Of a stretch of DNA of 64,000 nucleotides, positions 7,279 to 15,330 are shown piece after piece. The position numbers were made by a program, and so were the translations under genes. Position 1 is the first letter of the stretch; each line of letters starts with the position of its first letter. This DNA comes from Centipeda noxia ATCC 43541. GTDB lineage: Bacteria > Bacillota > Negativicutes > Selenomonadales > Selenomonadaceae. The DNA is taken from NCBI RefSeq assembly GCF_000160555.1, contig NZ_GG749281.1:225955-289954 (forward strand), given 5' to 3'. The notes beneath the pieces are model-generated. The model searched no databases, was not told the origin of the DNA, and was given only the letters and a program-made list of their open reading frames with translations.

Positions 7279-8466
7279 ATGAGAGTTCCAATGCGTCAAT
7301 ATATGGCGCTGCTCGGCATTACGATTGCCGCATTTATCTTTAACACATCCGAGTTCATACCGATCGCCCTGCTCATCGATATCTCGGAGTCGTTCTCCAT
7401 GACGGAGGCGGCGGCGGGGCAGATGATCACGATCTATGCATGGGTGGTTGCGCTGCTCTCGCTGCCGCTCATGCTGCTGACCTGCCGCATGGAGCTGAAA
7501 AGGCTCCTGCTCCTGATGGTTGCGCTCTTTGGCATCGGACAGCTCGTCTCGGGACTCGCGTCGAGCTATGATATGCTGCTCGGCGCACGCATCATCGTCG
7601 CCTGCGCGCACTCGATTTTCTGGTCGATTGCCGCACCGCTTGCGACGCGTCTCGTGACGCGCGAGCATCGGCCGATGGCGCTGAGCATGATCGTGACGGG
7701 CAGCTCCGTCGCGACGATTGTCGGGCTCCCGCTCGGGCGTGTGATCGGTCTCGCGGCGGGGTGGCGCATGACGTTCCTGCTGCTCGCCGTGGTTGCCGCC
7801 ATCGCGTTTGTTTATCTCGCGCTTCTTCTGCCGAAACGGGCACCGGGAGAGGGGTTCACCATCGGCGAACTGCCGTCGCTCGTCCGCCAGCCTGTGCTTG
7901 CATGTATTTACATCATGACGGCACTCTTTGCGACGGCGTACTTCACGATGTACAGCTACATCGAACCGTTCCTGCACAATGTCGCGGCGTTCTCGCCCGA
8001 TCTGATTACGGCGGCACTCATGCTGCTCGGGGTCAGCGGCATCCTCGCGAGCCTCGTTTTCTCCAGGATGTATGGAAAGCGCCGCTTTTTCCTGCTGCGC
8101 TGGTGTCTCGTGGGAGTCGCGGTTATGCTCTTCCTCTGGCAGGCGGCATCCATCTCCGTCGGCACGATGATCGTGCTCACGATGCTGCTCGGGATACTCG
8201 CAACGCTCTACAACACGATGTTCCAGGCGGAGGTTCTCGCAACGGTCCCGCGCGACGCATCGACCGTTGCGACGGCGATCTACTCGGGCATCTTCAACCT
8301 CGGCATCGGCAGTGGAACGTACATCGGCGGGATTGCGGCGGGGGACGGCCACCTCGCCCACATCGGCTACATCGGAGCGGCGATTGCCGGTGCCGCCGCC
8401 CTGCTCTGCCGCTGTGTCTATGTGAGTGCCGTGCAGCCGAAGTGGTCGACGACGAAGCCCATGTAG
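7279..8466 (+). CDS. MFS transporter, SotB/AraJ-like (DHA1) efflux permease
   Basis: The 395-residue protein has 12 predicted hydrophobic segments. It opens with the SotB-family pattern NTSEFIPIALLIDISESFSMTEAAAGQMITIYAWVV. This subfamily exports sugars or small drugs by proton antiport in the inner membrane. The start at 7279 is set by CGGAGGT 7 nt upstream; the frame is open further back without an RBS. The substrate cannot be told from sequence. Its 3' end overlaps what looks like a remnant of another MFS gene on the opposite strand. Confidence 0.88.
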   Translation: MRVPMRQYMALLGITIAAFIFNTSEFIPIALLIDISESFSMTEAAAGQMITIYAWVVALLSLPLMLLTCRMELKRLLLLMVALFGIGQLVSGLASSYDMLLGARIIVACAHSIFWSIAAPLATRLVTREHRPMALSMIVTGSSVATIVGLPLGRVIGLAAGWRMTFLLLAVVAAIAFVYLALLLPKRAPGEGFTIGELPSLVRQPVLACIYIMTALFATAYFTMYSYIEPFLHNVAAFSPDLITAALMLLGVSGILASLVFSRMYGKRRFFLLRWCLVGVAVMLFLWQAASISVGTMIVLTMLLGILATLYNTMFQAEVLATVPRDASTVATAIYSGIFNLGIGSGTYIGGIAAGDGHLAHIGYIGAAIAGAAALLCRCVYVSAVQPKWSTTKPM

Positions 8467-8575
8467 ACGCCCGCGAACATGGAGCCGACGATGCGGCCCA
8501 TGAGGCCGGGCGCGCCACTGGTCGCAGCATGCGGCACCATGTCCGCCGCGTTTACTGAAGTGCGCGGCTGAAATG
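8430..8575 (-). pseudogene. Remnant of an MFS transporter gene (one membrane segment)
   Basis: Read leftward, this stretch encodes GLMGRIVGSMFAGVYMGFVVDHFG, a typical MFS transmembrane helix ending in the cytoplasmic loop. It is preceded by SVNAADMVPHAA. There is no start codon or upstream gene body: the frame runs into the terminator hairpin at 8588. It overlaps the last codons of the intact MFS gene, so it is probably the end product of a deletion between two transporter genes. Confidence 0.35.
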
Positions 8576-8587
8576 ATGGACTCCTCC

Positions 8588-8638
8588 AAAAAAGTGCTGC
8601 TGCACGAAGTTTTCCGGCTTCGTACAGCAGCACTTTTC
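8588..8638. terminator. Bidirectional terminator between MFS and ade
   Basis: A long inverted repeat (AAAGTGCTGCTG...CAGCAGCACTTT, with ACGAAG/CTTCGT inside) has a loop of about 8 nt. It is flanked by A-run and T-run. It serves the leftward ade operon, which stops at 8640, and the rightward side. Confidence 0.85.
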
Positions 8639-8639
8639 G

Positions 8640-10349
8640 TTACACAATCAAAGGCACTGCGGCGCCTTTTTTCACGTCGATGATGCCCTTATCGGTCAGT
8701 TTGAAATACGGGCTCACAGGCAGCGGAATGGTGCTCAGGGACATGATGACATTGTCGTGGCGATAGCCACAGTCCGCAAGGACGCGGCGAACACGCGCGA
8801 TCTGCTCGCCGAGAACGGGGAGCGGGCGGTCAGAGAGGATGCCCGCGATCGGCAGCGGCGCAAAGGCCTGCACACTGCTGTCCCGCACCGCAGCAAACCC
8901 GCCCTGCGCCTCAATGACGGCGTTCGCCGCCGCCTGCATATCCGCTGCGGTCTGTCCGAGGACGAGCAGGTTGTGGCTGTCGTGCGCATAGGTGGTCGCC
9001 GCTGCGCCGCGCGTGAGCGCTGTCCCGCCGACGAGCGCCATGCCGCAGCCGCCATTTTTGCCGTGTCGCTCAAAGACACAGGCAAGGTTGTAGGGGCTGC
9101 TCTCCCAGTCGATCACGCCGCCGCGCACGGGCAGCTCTGCCCGCCCCTTCGCGACAAAGGTCGTATGCTCCTGCACCTCGAGGATGCGGCAGAGCACCGT
9201 CCCCTCCGCGATCGGCGCACGCAGGACGAAGTCCTCGGCACTGCGCGGCGCCAGATGCACGCTGCGGTAAAAATGCGCGGGGAACGACGTGTCCCGTTCC
9301 GGCTCCTCCCACGCCTCGCCGCGCGCAAAGACCTGCCGTCCCGCGCGCCAGACACGCTCGATCTCAAAGGCCCGCAGATCCGAGAGCACGACGAAGTCGG
9401 CGATGCGGCCGGGGGCAATCACGCCCTTATCCCGCAGTCCCATATGCTGCGCGGGTGCATAGGTCGCCGCATAGACCGCCTCCTCGGGCGCAAGGCCGAG
9501 CTCCATGCTCCGCCGGACGAGGTGGTCCAGCTGCCCGCGCCGCATGAAGTCATCGGGCATCGTGTCGTCCGTGACGAAGGCAAAACGCCCCGACAGACGG
9601 TTCTCCATGAGATAGTCGAGGAACTCTTTCTTCAGGGTCTTTTCCTGCAGCTGGATGAACATTCCATTTGCGGCGCGCTGTGCGAGCCCCTCAAGCGACT
9701 GATCCGTATGATCGGAGCGAATGCCGCGGTAGAGGAGCTGTGCCAGCTCCCATCCGACGAAGCGCGGGCAGTGCCCCTCGATGGAGAAATCCGGCCGGCC
9801 GTGCTGAATCTGGCGGATCAGACGATTCGTCTTGGAGTGCGCGTCCGCAATGACCTCGCGGCAGTTCATCACCTCGCCGAGGCAGACCACCTGATCCATG
9901 TGCATGAGCGCCTCGACATCATCGTTCTCGATCGCGGCACCTGCCGTCTCGAGCGCGTCATTCGTCGACGGAACGGACGAGGGGATGGCGATGCGGACGT
10001 CACAGGGGCCGTCCTGCGCACTCTGCATCAGCGCGCGGATGCCCGCGAGACCGAATACATTTGCGATCTCATGCGGCTCCGCGATGAGCGTCGTCACACC
10101 GCTGCGTACCGCGCCTTTCATAAACGTACGCGGCGCGCACATCGTACTTTCAATGTGCATGTGGCAGTCGATCAGCCCGGGGATGACGTACTGCCCCGCG
10201 AGATCGACCGTGCACCGCGGTGTGAGCGGCAGTTCGTCCATGCCGACATAGGCGAAGCGATCGCCGCTGACGGCAATATTGCCCGGGATGAATTTTTTGA
10301 GATAGCTGTTGTAGACCTGTCCTCCCGTCAACAGTGTGTCGATGTGCAT
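8640..10349 (-). CDS. ade: Adenine deaminase
   Basis: The 569-residue amidohydrolase converts adenine to hypoxanthine and ammonia. The metal-binding DCHMHIEST motif is at residues 61-69, after VIPGLI. Further family blocks are EPHEIANVFG, EGHCPRF, FVTDDTMPDDF and ADFVVLSDL. The C-terminal PLPVSPYFKLTDKGIIDV is characteristic of adenine deaminase. Length is normal (about 570-600). It follows the NCS2 purine permease gene by 9 nt, so uptake and deamination of adenine are co-expressed as a salvage operon. Confidence 0.95.
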   Translation of the reverse strand: MHIDTLLTGGQVYNSYLKKFIPGNIAVSGDRFAYVGMDELPLTPRCTVDLAGQYVIPGLIDCHMHIESTMCAPRTFMKGAVRSGVTTLIAEPHEIANVFGLAGIRALMQSAQDGPCDVRIAIPSSVPSTNDALETAGAAIENDDVEALMHMDQVVCLGEVMNCREVIADAHSKTNRLIRQIQHGRPDFSIEGHCPRFVGWELAQLLYRGIRSDHTDQSLEGLAQRAANGMFIQLQEKTLKKEFLDYLMENRLSGRFAFVTDDTMPDDFMRRGQLDHLVRRSMELGLAPEEAVYAATYAPAQHMGLRDKGVIAPGRIADFVVLSDLRAFEIERVWRAGRQVFARGEAWEEPERDTSFPAHFYRSVHLAPRSAEDFVLRAPIAEGTVLCRILEVQEHTTFVAKGRAELPVRGGVIDWESSPYNLACVFERHGKNGGCGMALVGGTALTRGAAATTYAHDSHNLLVLGQTAADMQAAANAVIEAQGGFAAVRDSSVQAFAPLPIAGILSDRPLPVLGEQIARVRRVLADCGYRHDNVIMSLSTIPLPVSPYFKLTDKGIIDVKKGAAVPLIV

Positions 10350-10358
10350 AGCGGCCTC

Positions 10359-11675
10359 CTATTTCACGCCCGCAATGGCGTAGAAGTAGTACGCGAGCAG
10401 GAGAGCAAGCAGATAGTGTCCCTTGTGCAGCTCGCTCATGCGCCCTGCGGCGAGCTTCATGAGGACAAATGCGATGAAGGCCACAGAGATGCCGTTGGCA
10501 ATGTTGAACGTATACGCGGTAAAAGCGATGCAGAGGAACGCGGGAATGTACTCGGCAATATCCGTATAGTCAAGGTTGCGCATCCCCGCCATCATGCTGA
10601 CGCCGACGTAGATAAGGACGGGCGCCGTCGCCGCCGCGGGGATCATCAGCGCGAGCGGCGTCACCGCGAGAGTGAGCAGGAAGGCGACCGCCGTCGTGCA
10701 CGCCGTCAGCCCTGTGCGCCCGCCTGCCTCAACACCTGCACCGGACTCGAGATAGGTGATGAGCACCGGAATCGTGAAGAAGGAGCCCACCGTCGCGGCG
10801 ATGGAGTCGACATGAAAGACCTTGTCGAGCCCCGGCAGATCGCCGTTTTTGTCGAGGAAACCTGCCTTGCCGCCGATGCCGATCGCCGTGCCGAAGCTCG
10901 AGAAGAAATCCGGCAGGAAGAACGCGAAGAGGAACGGCAGATATTGAAGATCGAGCGCCCCCACAAGATCAAAGTTGAAGAAGATCGGCGCGATGTTGTC
11001 CGGCATGCGCAGGATGCTCTCCGGAATCTTCGTAATGCCCATCGGGATGCCGATGACCGTCCCCGCAAGGATGCTGATGAGCGCGGCGCCGCGTACCTTG
11101 CGCGCCGTGAGCATGAGGAGAATGACGAAGGTGATCGCCGCGAGGATAACGACGGGCTGCGTGAGATCGCCGAACGAGAGCGCGACCTTTTTCGCATTGA
11201 CCGCGATCAGCTTTGCATTGCGCATGCCGATCACGGCGAGGAAGATACCTACGCCTGCACTGATTGAGATCTTGATGCCGCGCGGTATTGTCATGACAAT
11301 GAATTGACGAATGCCAAGCACCGTAACGAGGATGAACAGCACGCCGCTCAGAAAGACAATCGCGCTCGCAACGCTGATCGGCACATTTTGGAGCTGTACC
11401 ATCGTGATCGAGAAGATCGCGACGCTGCCCATGCCGGGCGCGAGGGCAAACGGGCGGTTCGTATAGAGCCCCATCGCCATCGACGTAGCGAAGATCATGA
11501 GCACCATGCCCGTGAGCATCGCCCCCGTTGGAACCCCTGCCTCCCCCATCATATGCGGCACAACGGCGAGCACATAGCCCATCGTCGCGAACGTCGTGAG
11601 ACCCGCGAGGATCTCCGTACTGACAGAGGAGTGATACTCCTGCAGCCGGAACTGTCGTTCAAAGAATGAATTCAT
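10359..11675 (-). CDS. NCS2 family purine permease (adenine/hypoxanthine/guanine type)
   Basis: The 438-residue inner-membrane transporter is of the AdeQ/PbuG branch. It has an N-terminal FFERQFRLQEYHSSVSTEILAG leader, GLTTFATMGYVLAVVP in TM1, and the substrate-site GMGSVAIFSITMV and SGAGVEAGGRTGLTA motifs. It is the first gene of the operon with ade, which points to adenine as substrate. The promoter lies 48 bp upstream, leaving no room for a purine riboswitch. Confidence 0.92.
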   Translation of the reverse strand: MNSFFERQFRLQEYHSSVSTEILAGLTTFATMGYVLAVVPHMMGEAGVPTGAMLTGMVLMIFATSMAMGLYTNRPFALAPGMGSVAIFSITMVQLQNVPISVASAIVFLSGVLFILVTVLGIRQFIVMTIPRGIKISISAGVGIFLAVIGMRNAKLIAVNAKKVALSFGDLTQPVVILAAITFVILLMLTARKVRGAALISILAGTVIGIPMGITKIPESILRMPDNIAPIFFNFDLVGALDLQYLPFLFAFFLPDFFSSFGTAIGIGGKAGFLDKNGDLPGLDKVFHVDSIAATVGSFFTIPVLITYLESGAGVEAGGRTGLTACTTAVAFLLTLAVTPLALMIPAAATAPVLIYVGVSMMAGMRNLDYTDIAEYIPAFLCIAFTAYTFNIANGISVAFIAFVLMKLAAGRMSELHKGHYLLALLLAYYFYAIAGVK

Positions 11676-11997
11676 TGGACACGCCTCCCAAAGGCAATCA
11701 TAAAAAATTTGAAGACGTTTTTATTATAAACCCATTATCAAACTTTTCCAACAATAAAGGCGAAAATATTTCTGTGTCTCTAAAATCCCGCACCCCTGCC
11801 AATATGAGGAGGATTATGGCACGCGCGCAGCCAACGCCGAGCGAGCGCCGGACGGCAATGCAGAGAAATGGTTCCGCCGTATTAAGGATTTTCGACTACA
11901 GAGAGAACGAAAGGTAAGGTATCATTTCTATCGCAAGGAAGGTCTATGGGGGAGTGCGTGCGGCCGGGATATGCGGCGATTTCCCAGCCCCCAATCT
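11676..11997. other. Intergenic region between permease and mannanase genes
   Basis: This 322-bp gap holds the leftward permease promoter. From about 11817 on the plus strand there is a short open stretch with two competing frames, one starting MARAQPTPSERR and one reading WFRRIKDFRLQRERKVRYHFYRKE near 11868-11940. Neither has both a start signal and adequate length. They may be a gene relic. No RNA gene or terminator is seen. Confidence 0.5.
11723..11751 (-). promoter_or_regulatory. Promoter of the purine permease-ade operon
   Basis: On the minus strand TTGGAA (11746-11751), a 17-bp spacer and TATAAT (11723-11728). Transcription would begin near 11716, a leader of about 40 nt. Confidence 0.7.
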
Positions 11998-13359
11998 TTA
12001 TTCCTGCACCGGCACAGGCAATCCGCGCCAATCTCCGAGGCCGCCCGCAAAGAGCGAGGTCTCCTCATTATAGTAGTCGATGAATCCGTCGACGAGCTCG
12101 TGGCCGCGCGTATCGCTGACCATGAAGGGCTGGTAGAAGTTCTTCTCCTCCTGCTCAAAGTTCGCCCACGTCATGAGATACGGGATATGATGACGCCGCG
12201 CGACGGCTGCCGCCGCACTCGTCCAATGCGGATCGTCATTGCCCGTGAGCGCGAGCCCGCCGCCGTTTTTATGAACGCCGACCTCGGTGAGCGCGGGGAG
12301 TTTGCCGTGCGCATCCGCTGCGGACACAACCAGCGCCGCCGCATGCTCGAGCCGCTTCAAAAAGGCGGGCGTATCGTCGTCATCGTCGTAGAAGTCAAAG
12401 CCGAATACGTCCACATACGCATCGCCCGGATAGCGGTCGAGATAGTCCTCCGCCGATGAGAACGGCGCGTTCGGCGCATAGACGTAGAGCGCATTGTGCA
12501 CGCCGCGCACATCGCGCAGATAGTGGACCGTGTACTGCCAGAGCGCAGTGTAGTCCGCGCCGTCCGTCCCCTTTACGCCCCACCAGAACCAGTCTCCGTT
12601 GTGCTCATGGAGCGGGCGAAAGAGTATGGGGATGCCGCGCCTCTGCATGCGCAGCAGAAAATCCGCGACCATATCGAGGTAGGCCGTATAGACCGGATGC
12701 AGATCGCCGCCCGGAACGGCGCGGTGCAGAACATGCCCCGAGAGATCGTCCGGCGAATAGCCCGAAAAGTCATAACCGCCGGCCGCCTGCGGACGCTTTG
12801 CCGCGCGCGCGAGGTTGGGGATGTGCATGGAGAGCGTCAGGATCGCGCCCTCATTCGACGCCTCCGCCGCGATGCGCTCGAGTTTGTCCGCGCAGCTCAT
12901 GCCCGCCGCGCGCTCCGCATCGGTCAGCTCCAGCTCCTCACCCGTCAGCGAGAGTGCGTCGAGCCCGACAATCCCTGCGAGTGCGCCCGTCATGTCCTTC
13001 GTATCGGAGTTCGTACCGCTGTCGATGCGAAAAAATTTATGATGCGCATCGTTCTGATGTCCGTAGATCGTGTACTGCAGCTGCCCGAGCGCTGTAAGAT
13101 ACGCATAGAGCTGCCGCGTCTCCGCCGTCGCCGCCGCATCGGCGAGATGCACCGTCCGCGGAGCAGCGGCGCGGAGCGTCTCGAGTGCCGGTGCGTCGCG
13201 GCGCGCCTTTGCCGCGTCGGGCAGAACCGTCCGCGCCCGGTAGACAGGATCCGCCGGATCATCCACGGGATGTGCAGCGGCAGAGAGCGGCATGAGTCCG
13301 AGCAGAGCGCCGATCAGGGCACATGCGCGCATTGCCCCGGCAAAAGTTGAATATATCAT
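11998..13359 (-). CDS. Secreted glycoside hydrolase family 26 (endo-beta-1,4-mannanase-like)
   Basis: The 453-residue protein has a signal peptide (MIYSTFAGAMRACALIGALLG..., cut after AAA near residue 29) and a single GH26 barrel. The acid/base Glu sits in RPLHEHNGDWFWWG. The nucleophile Glu is in LTEVGVH. QLQYTIYGHQND is the usual family entry. The start at 13359 has AGGAGG 7 nt upstream. It should cut mannan-type beta-1,4 links (or a related beta-glycan) outside the cytoplasm. No carbohydrate-binding module or transporter is beside it. Confidence 0.88.
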   Translation of the reverse strand: MIYSTFAGAMRACALIGALLGLMPLSAAAHPVDDPADPVYRARTVLPDAAKARRDAPALETLRAAAPRTVHLADAAATAETRQLYAYLTALGQLQYTIYGHQNDAHHKFFRIDSGTNSDTKDMTGALAGIVGLDALSLTGEELELTDAERAAGMSCADKLERIAAEASNEGAILTLSMHIPNLARAAKRPQAAGGYDFSGYSPDDLSGHVLHRAVPGGDLHPVYTAYLDMVADFLLRMQRRGIPILFRPLHEHNGDWFWWGVKGTDGADYTALWQYTVHYLRDVRGVHNALYVYAPNAPFSSAEDYLDRYPGDAYVDVFGFDFYDDDDDTPAFLKRLEHAAALVVSAADAHGKLPALTEVGVHKNGGGLALTGNDDPHWTSAAAAVARRHHIPYLMTWANFEQEEKNFYQPFMVSDTRGHELVDGFIDYYNEETSLFAGGLGDWRGLPVPVQE

Positions 13360-13387
13360 TCGATTTCCTCCTTTGCAGATATTATAG

Positions 13388-13424
13388 CACAAAAAAACAC
13401 CCGCTCCCGTGGGAGTGGGTGCCC
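13388..13424 (-). terminator. Terminator of the first small secreted-protein gene
   Basis: On the minus strand CACCCaCTCCC pairs with GGGAGcGGGTG (one mismatch), followed by seven T. It lies 16 bp past the stop at 13440. A closely similar hairpin follows the paralogue at 13904. Confidence 0.8.
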
Positions 13425-13439
13425 TATGATCTCCGAATA

Positions 13440-13715
13440 TCAGGTGTTCTTCGCAATGATCGCGCCAACGACAGCGCCTGCGATGGCGGCCGTAGTCATG
13501 CTGCCCTGCGAGTAGCGCTTGCCGCCGCTCTTGCGCCGTCCGCCCCATGCGAGCTGCTGAACATCATTGCGTCCGTCAAAGCTCGTGTACGATGCGCGCT
13601 CTGCCGGCACGCTGAGCGCGTGCGCGGATACCTCGGCCACGCCTGCGGCACCGTAGCTCATGGCGCCGACAATCGCGGCGATTGCAGTCCGCTTCATCAT
13701 CTTTGTTGTCATCAT
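13440..13715 (-). CDS. Small secreted protein, paralogue 1
   Basis: The 91-residue product has a Met-rich signal peptide (MMTTKMMKRTAIAAIVGAMSYG, cut near VSA). A conserved ASYTSFDGRNDVQQLAW segment and a short basic GGRRKSGGKR linker follow. The C-terminal glycine/alanine helix SMTTAAIAGAVVGAIIAKNT could insert in membrane. The start is ATG at 13715 with AAAGGA 11 nt upstream. A GTG three codons earlier is too close. It is a tandem copy of the gene at 13904. No known family is recognised. Confidence 0.75.
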   Translation of the reverse strand: MMTTKMMKRTAIAAIVGAMSYGAAGVAEVSAHALSVPAERASYTSFDGRNDVQQLAWGGRRKSGGKRYSQGSMTTAAIAGAVVGAIIAKNT

Positions 13716-13821
13716 GTGAACCACATCCTTTCAAACGGCTTTGCCGCTGTGCACTTCTTTGGTACAAGTAGAGCATACGACGCGCGCATGGGAAATACAT
13801 TCGAACGGAATTTAATTTTCG

Positions 13822-13838
13822 TTAGGAGTTGCTCCTAA
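13822..13838. promoter_or_regulatory. Palindromic element upstream of secreted paralogue 1
   Basis: TTAGGAG-TTG-CTCCTAA is a perfect 7-bp inverted repeat about 107 bp upstream of the gene. A diverged version (TTAGGACTTACTGCTAA) lies at the same relative place before paralogue 2, so the element has been kept after duplication. Confidence 0.5.
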
Positions 13839-13855
13839 ATTTTATCACTGTATGA

Positions 13856-13888
13856 AAAAGCACCCGTTCCCGTGGGATTGGGTGCTCT
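13856..13888 (-). terminator. Terminator of secreted paralogue 2
   Basis: On the minus strand, GCACCCaaTCCC pairs with GGGAacGGGTGC, then CTTTTT. It occupies the same position relative to its gene as the terminator at 13388. Confidence 0.7.
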
Positions 13889-13903
13889 GCCGAACGGGAC
13901 AGC

Positions 13904-14272
13904 TCATATGCTCCTCGCAATGATCGCACCGATCACGGCGCCGGCGATCACAGCGGTGTTGATGCTGCCCTGCGAGTAGCGCTTGCCGCTCCGGCGGCGG
14001 TCATTGCGGTGATCGCGGTCACGGTCGCGTTCCCAACGCTCCCGATCGCGCCGGTCACGATCACGTTCCCAGCGGTCGCGGTCGCGATCACGGCGGCTCT
14101 TCCACGCGAGCTGCTGGACATCATCGCGTCCGTCAAAGCTCGTGTACGATGCGCGCTGCTCCGGCACGCTGAGCGCACTCGCAGAGACCTCAGCCACACC
14201 TGCAGCGCCGTAGCTCATGACGCCGACCAGCGCTGCCATCGCAGTCCTCTTCATCATCTTTGTTGTCATCAT
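13904..14272 (-). CDS. Small secreted protein, paralogue 2, with Arg/Asp repeat insert
   Basis: The 122-residue product shares signal peptide, the ASYTSFDGRDDVQQLAW block and the C-terminal SGKRYSQGS...AIAGAVIGAIIA helix with the gene at 13440. In place of the short linker it carries about 35 residues of charged repeats (units such as RDRDRWE and RDRRDRERWE, residues about 60-95). The repeats probably grew by slippage at repeated CGATCGCG-type DNA. It has its own terminator and a conserved upstream element, so the two genes are independently expressed duplicates. The function is unknown. Confidence 0.75.
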   Translation of the reverse strand: MMTTKMMKRTAMAALVGVMSYGAAGVAEVSASALSVPEQRASYTSFDGRDDVQQLAWKSRRDRDRDRWERDRDRRDRERWERDRDRDHRNDRRRSGKRYSQGSINTAVIAGAVIGAIIARSI

Positions 14273-14377
14273 GCGGATCGCATCCTTTCAGACGGCGCTG
14301 CCGTCAACTTGTCGCTGTTTCTGGGGACAGAATACGATGCGCATATGGGAAATGGATATAAGATGAATTTAAGTTCC

Positions 14378-14394
14378 GTTAGGACTTACTGCTA
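14378..14394. promoter_or_regulatory. Semi-palindromic element upstream of secreted paralogue 2
   Basis: TTAGGACTTACTGCTAA is an imperfect inverted repeat. It matches the perfect palindrome upstream of paralogue 1, with shared flanking text (TCGTTAGG / CCGTTAGG and AATTTTTA). Confidence 0.4.
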
Positions 14395-14432
14395 ATTTTT
14401 ATGGCTGCATAAAATGACGGGAGGACACGGCG

Positions 14433-14567
14433 TCAGTTCATCGCGTCACTCGCAGCCAGAAAGGGATCGAGCAGAGCGTGCAGGCAGAGGTCCGTTGAGC
14501 GTGAGGCGAACGCCATAAATGCGTTCAGTATGACGAGGAAGGAATGCCTGTGTTTTGTTTGTTCCAT
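14433..14567 (-). pseudogene. Truncated TetR-family regulator (N-terminal stub)
   Basis: The 44-residue open frame starts MEQTKHRHSFLVILNAFMAFAS, which looks like the first helix of a TetR DNA-binding domain. The sequence then jumps to unrelated text (LHALLDPFLAASDAMN) and stops. The helix-turn-helix and ligand domain are missing, consistent with an internal deletion. AAGGGA lies 7 nt upstream of the ATG, and two operator-like palindromes sit over its promoter, as in autoregulated TetR genes. The TetR identity is inferred from this short segment and the operators. Confidence 0.4.
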
Positions 14568-14593
14568 GATAATCCCTTGATTTCTCCAATAAA

Positions 14594-14638
14594 ATGACCG
14601 CCGGTCATATTTGCTGACATTATATGACTGACGGTCAT
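14594..14638. promoter_or_regulatory. Two TetR-type operators flanking a -10 box
   Basis: The perfect palindrome ATGACCG-C-CGGTCAT (14594-14608) and the near-perfect ATGACTG-A-CGGTCAT (14624-14638) have centres 30 bp apart, about three helical turns. A minus-strand TATAAT (14619-14624) lies between them. The layout is that of a repressor controlling the stub gene at 14433. Confidence 0.7.
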
Positions 14639-14712
14639 TTTTATCGAATCGATAGGAATTTGTGGGATACCGTGATCGTATATGAGGATCCTCTCTGCCC
14701 TGGCGGGACAGT

Positions 14713-15330
14713 CTATTTGTGCTCCCGATACCACTGTGCCTTTCCTCGGAGCACATCGCCGCCGCGCGTGCCGTCCTCTGCCCAGGGGCGAAAGGCGGGG
14801 CTCTCGTGCGTGCCGAGGTACTCAAGGTCCCATCGCTCGCATGTCGAGCGCGGGCCGTAGGGGGCATGGGCGCGCACACCGTCCTCGTTGTCGGCCGCCT
14901 CGCCGTGCGTCAGGATGCGCGCCTTGTCGATCGTCAGCCAGAGGCCGTCCGCAAGCGCCGTCACCGCCATCGCCATGGCCTCGATCTGCGCGGCCGTCGG
15001 TGGCTCCGCGCCGAGATGTTCCGTCGTTGCACCACAGGCTCCGAGAACGGCAACGCTCACACTCCCGCTGTTGCGCCGATAGGTCGCGGCGAGCAGCACA
15101 TCAAGCGCACCATCGCCGATCACATAGAGCGTACCGTCCGCGTCGATCTGGACATGATAGTCCGCGAAGAACTGCCCGTAGTGCCCCGCCGTCCAGTGGA
15201 GGTATATCTTCGTCTCACGCGCGCACTGCGCAGCGGCATAATAGAGGGCGGGGCGGTATGCCGCGGCAAGGTTTTTTAGTTCCGCGCAGGTCACGCGCCG
15301 CATGGCCGATGCGGGCAGCACCGCGCTCAT
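14713..15330 (-). CDS. Phage-type N-acetylmuramoyl-L-alanine amidase (endolysin)
   Basis: The 205-residue protein has an amidase_2/PGRP domain. LHWTAGHYGQ gives the first zinc His (residue 45), YHVQI the next (residue 59), and GTHESPAFRPWA near residue 175 the distal zinc region. There is no signal peptide, as usual for endolysins released by a holin. Its start overlaps the stop of the upstream 57-residue membrane protein by 4 bp, so the two are translationally coupled as a lysis cassette. No other phage genes are nearby, so it is a remnant or a domesticated module. Confidence 0.8.
   Translation of the reverse strand: MSAVLPASAMRRVTCAELKNLAAAYRPALYYAAAQCARETKIYLHWTAGHYGQFFADYHVQIDADGTLYVIGDGALDVLLAATYRRNSGSVSVAVLGACGATTEHLGAEPPTAAQIEAMAMAVTALADGLWLTIDKARILTHGEAADNEDGVRAHAPYGPRSTCERWDLEYLGTHESPAFRPWAEDGTRGGDVLRGKAQWYREHK

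Noticed and set aside
8757-11267. An 836-codon open frame on the plus strand across ade and the purine permease
   Set aside because: It is antisense to two well-recognised genes and its translation is Arg/His/Asp-rich without family motifs. High GC content keeps antisense frames open here.
11676-11722. Purine riboswitch before the permease-ade operon
   Set aside because: The promoter at 11723-11751 leaves a leader of only about 40 nt, too short for the about 100-nt purine aptamer, and no three-way junction motif is visible.
11817-11940. Short plus-strand gene (MARAQPTPSERR... or WFRRIKDFR...) upstream of the mannanase end
   Set aside because: The two protein-like stretches are in different frames and neither has a stop, start and RBS that agree. 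Treated as possible relic only.
13026-13046. AT-rich GCGAAAAAATTTATG as a promoter within the mannanase gene
   Set aside because: It encodes conserved residues of the GH26 domain and no gene starts after it.
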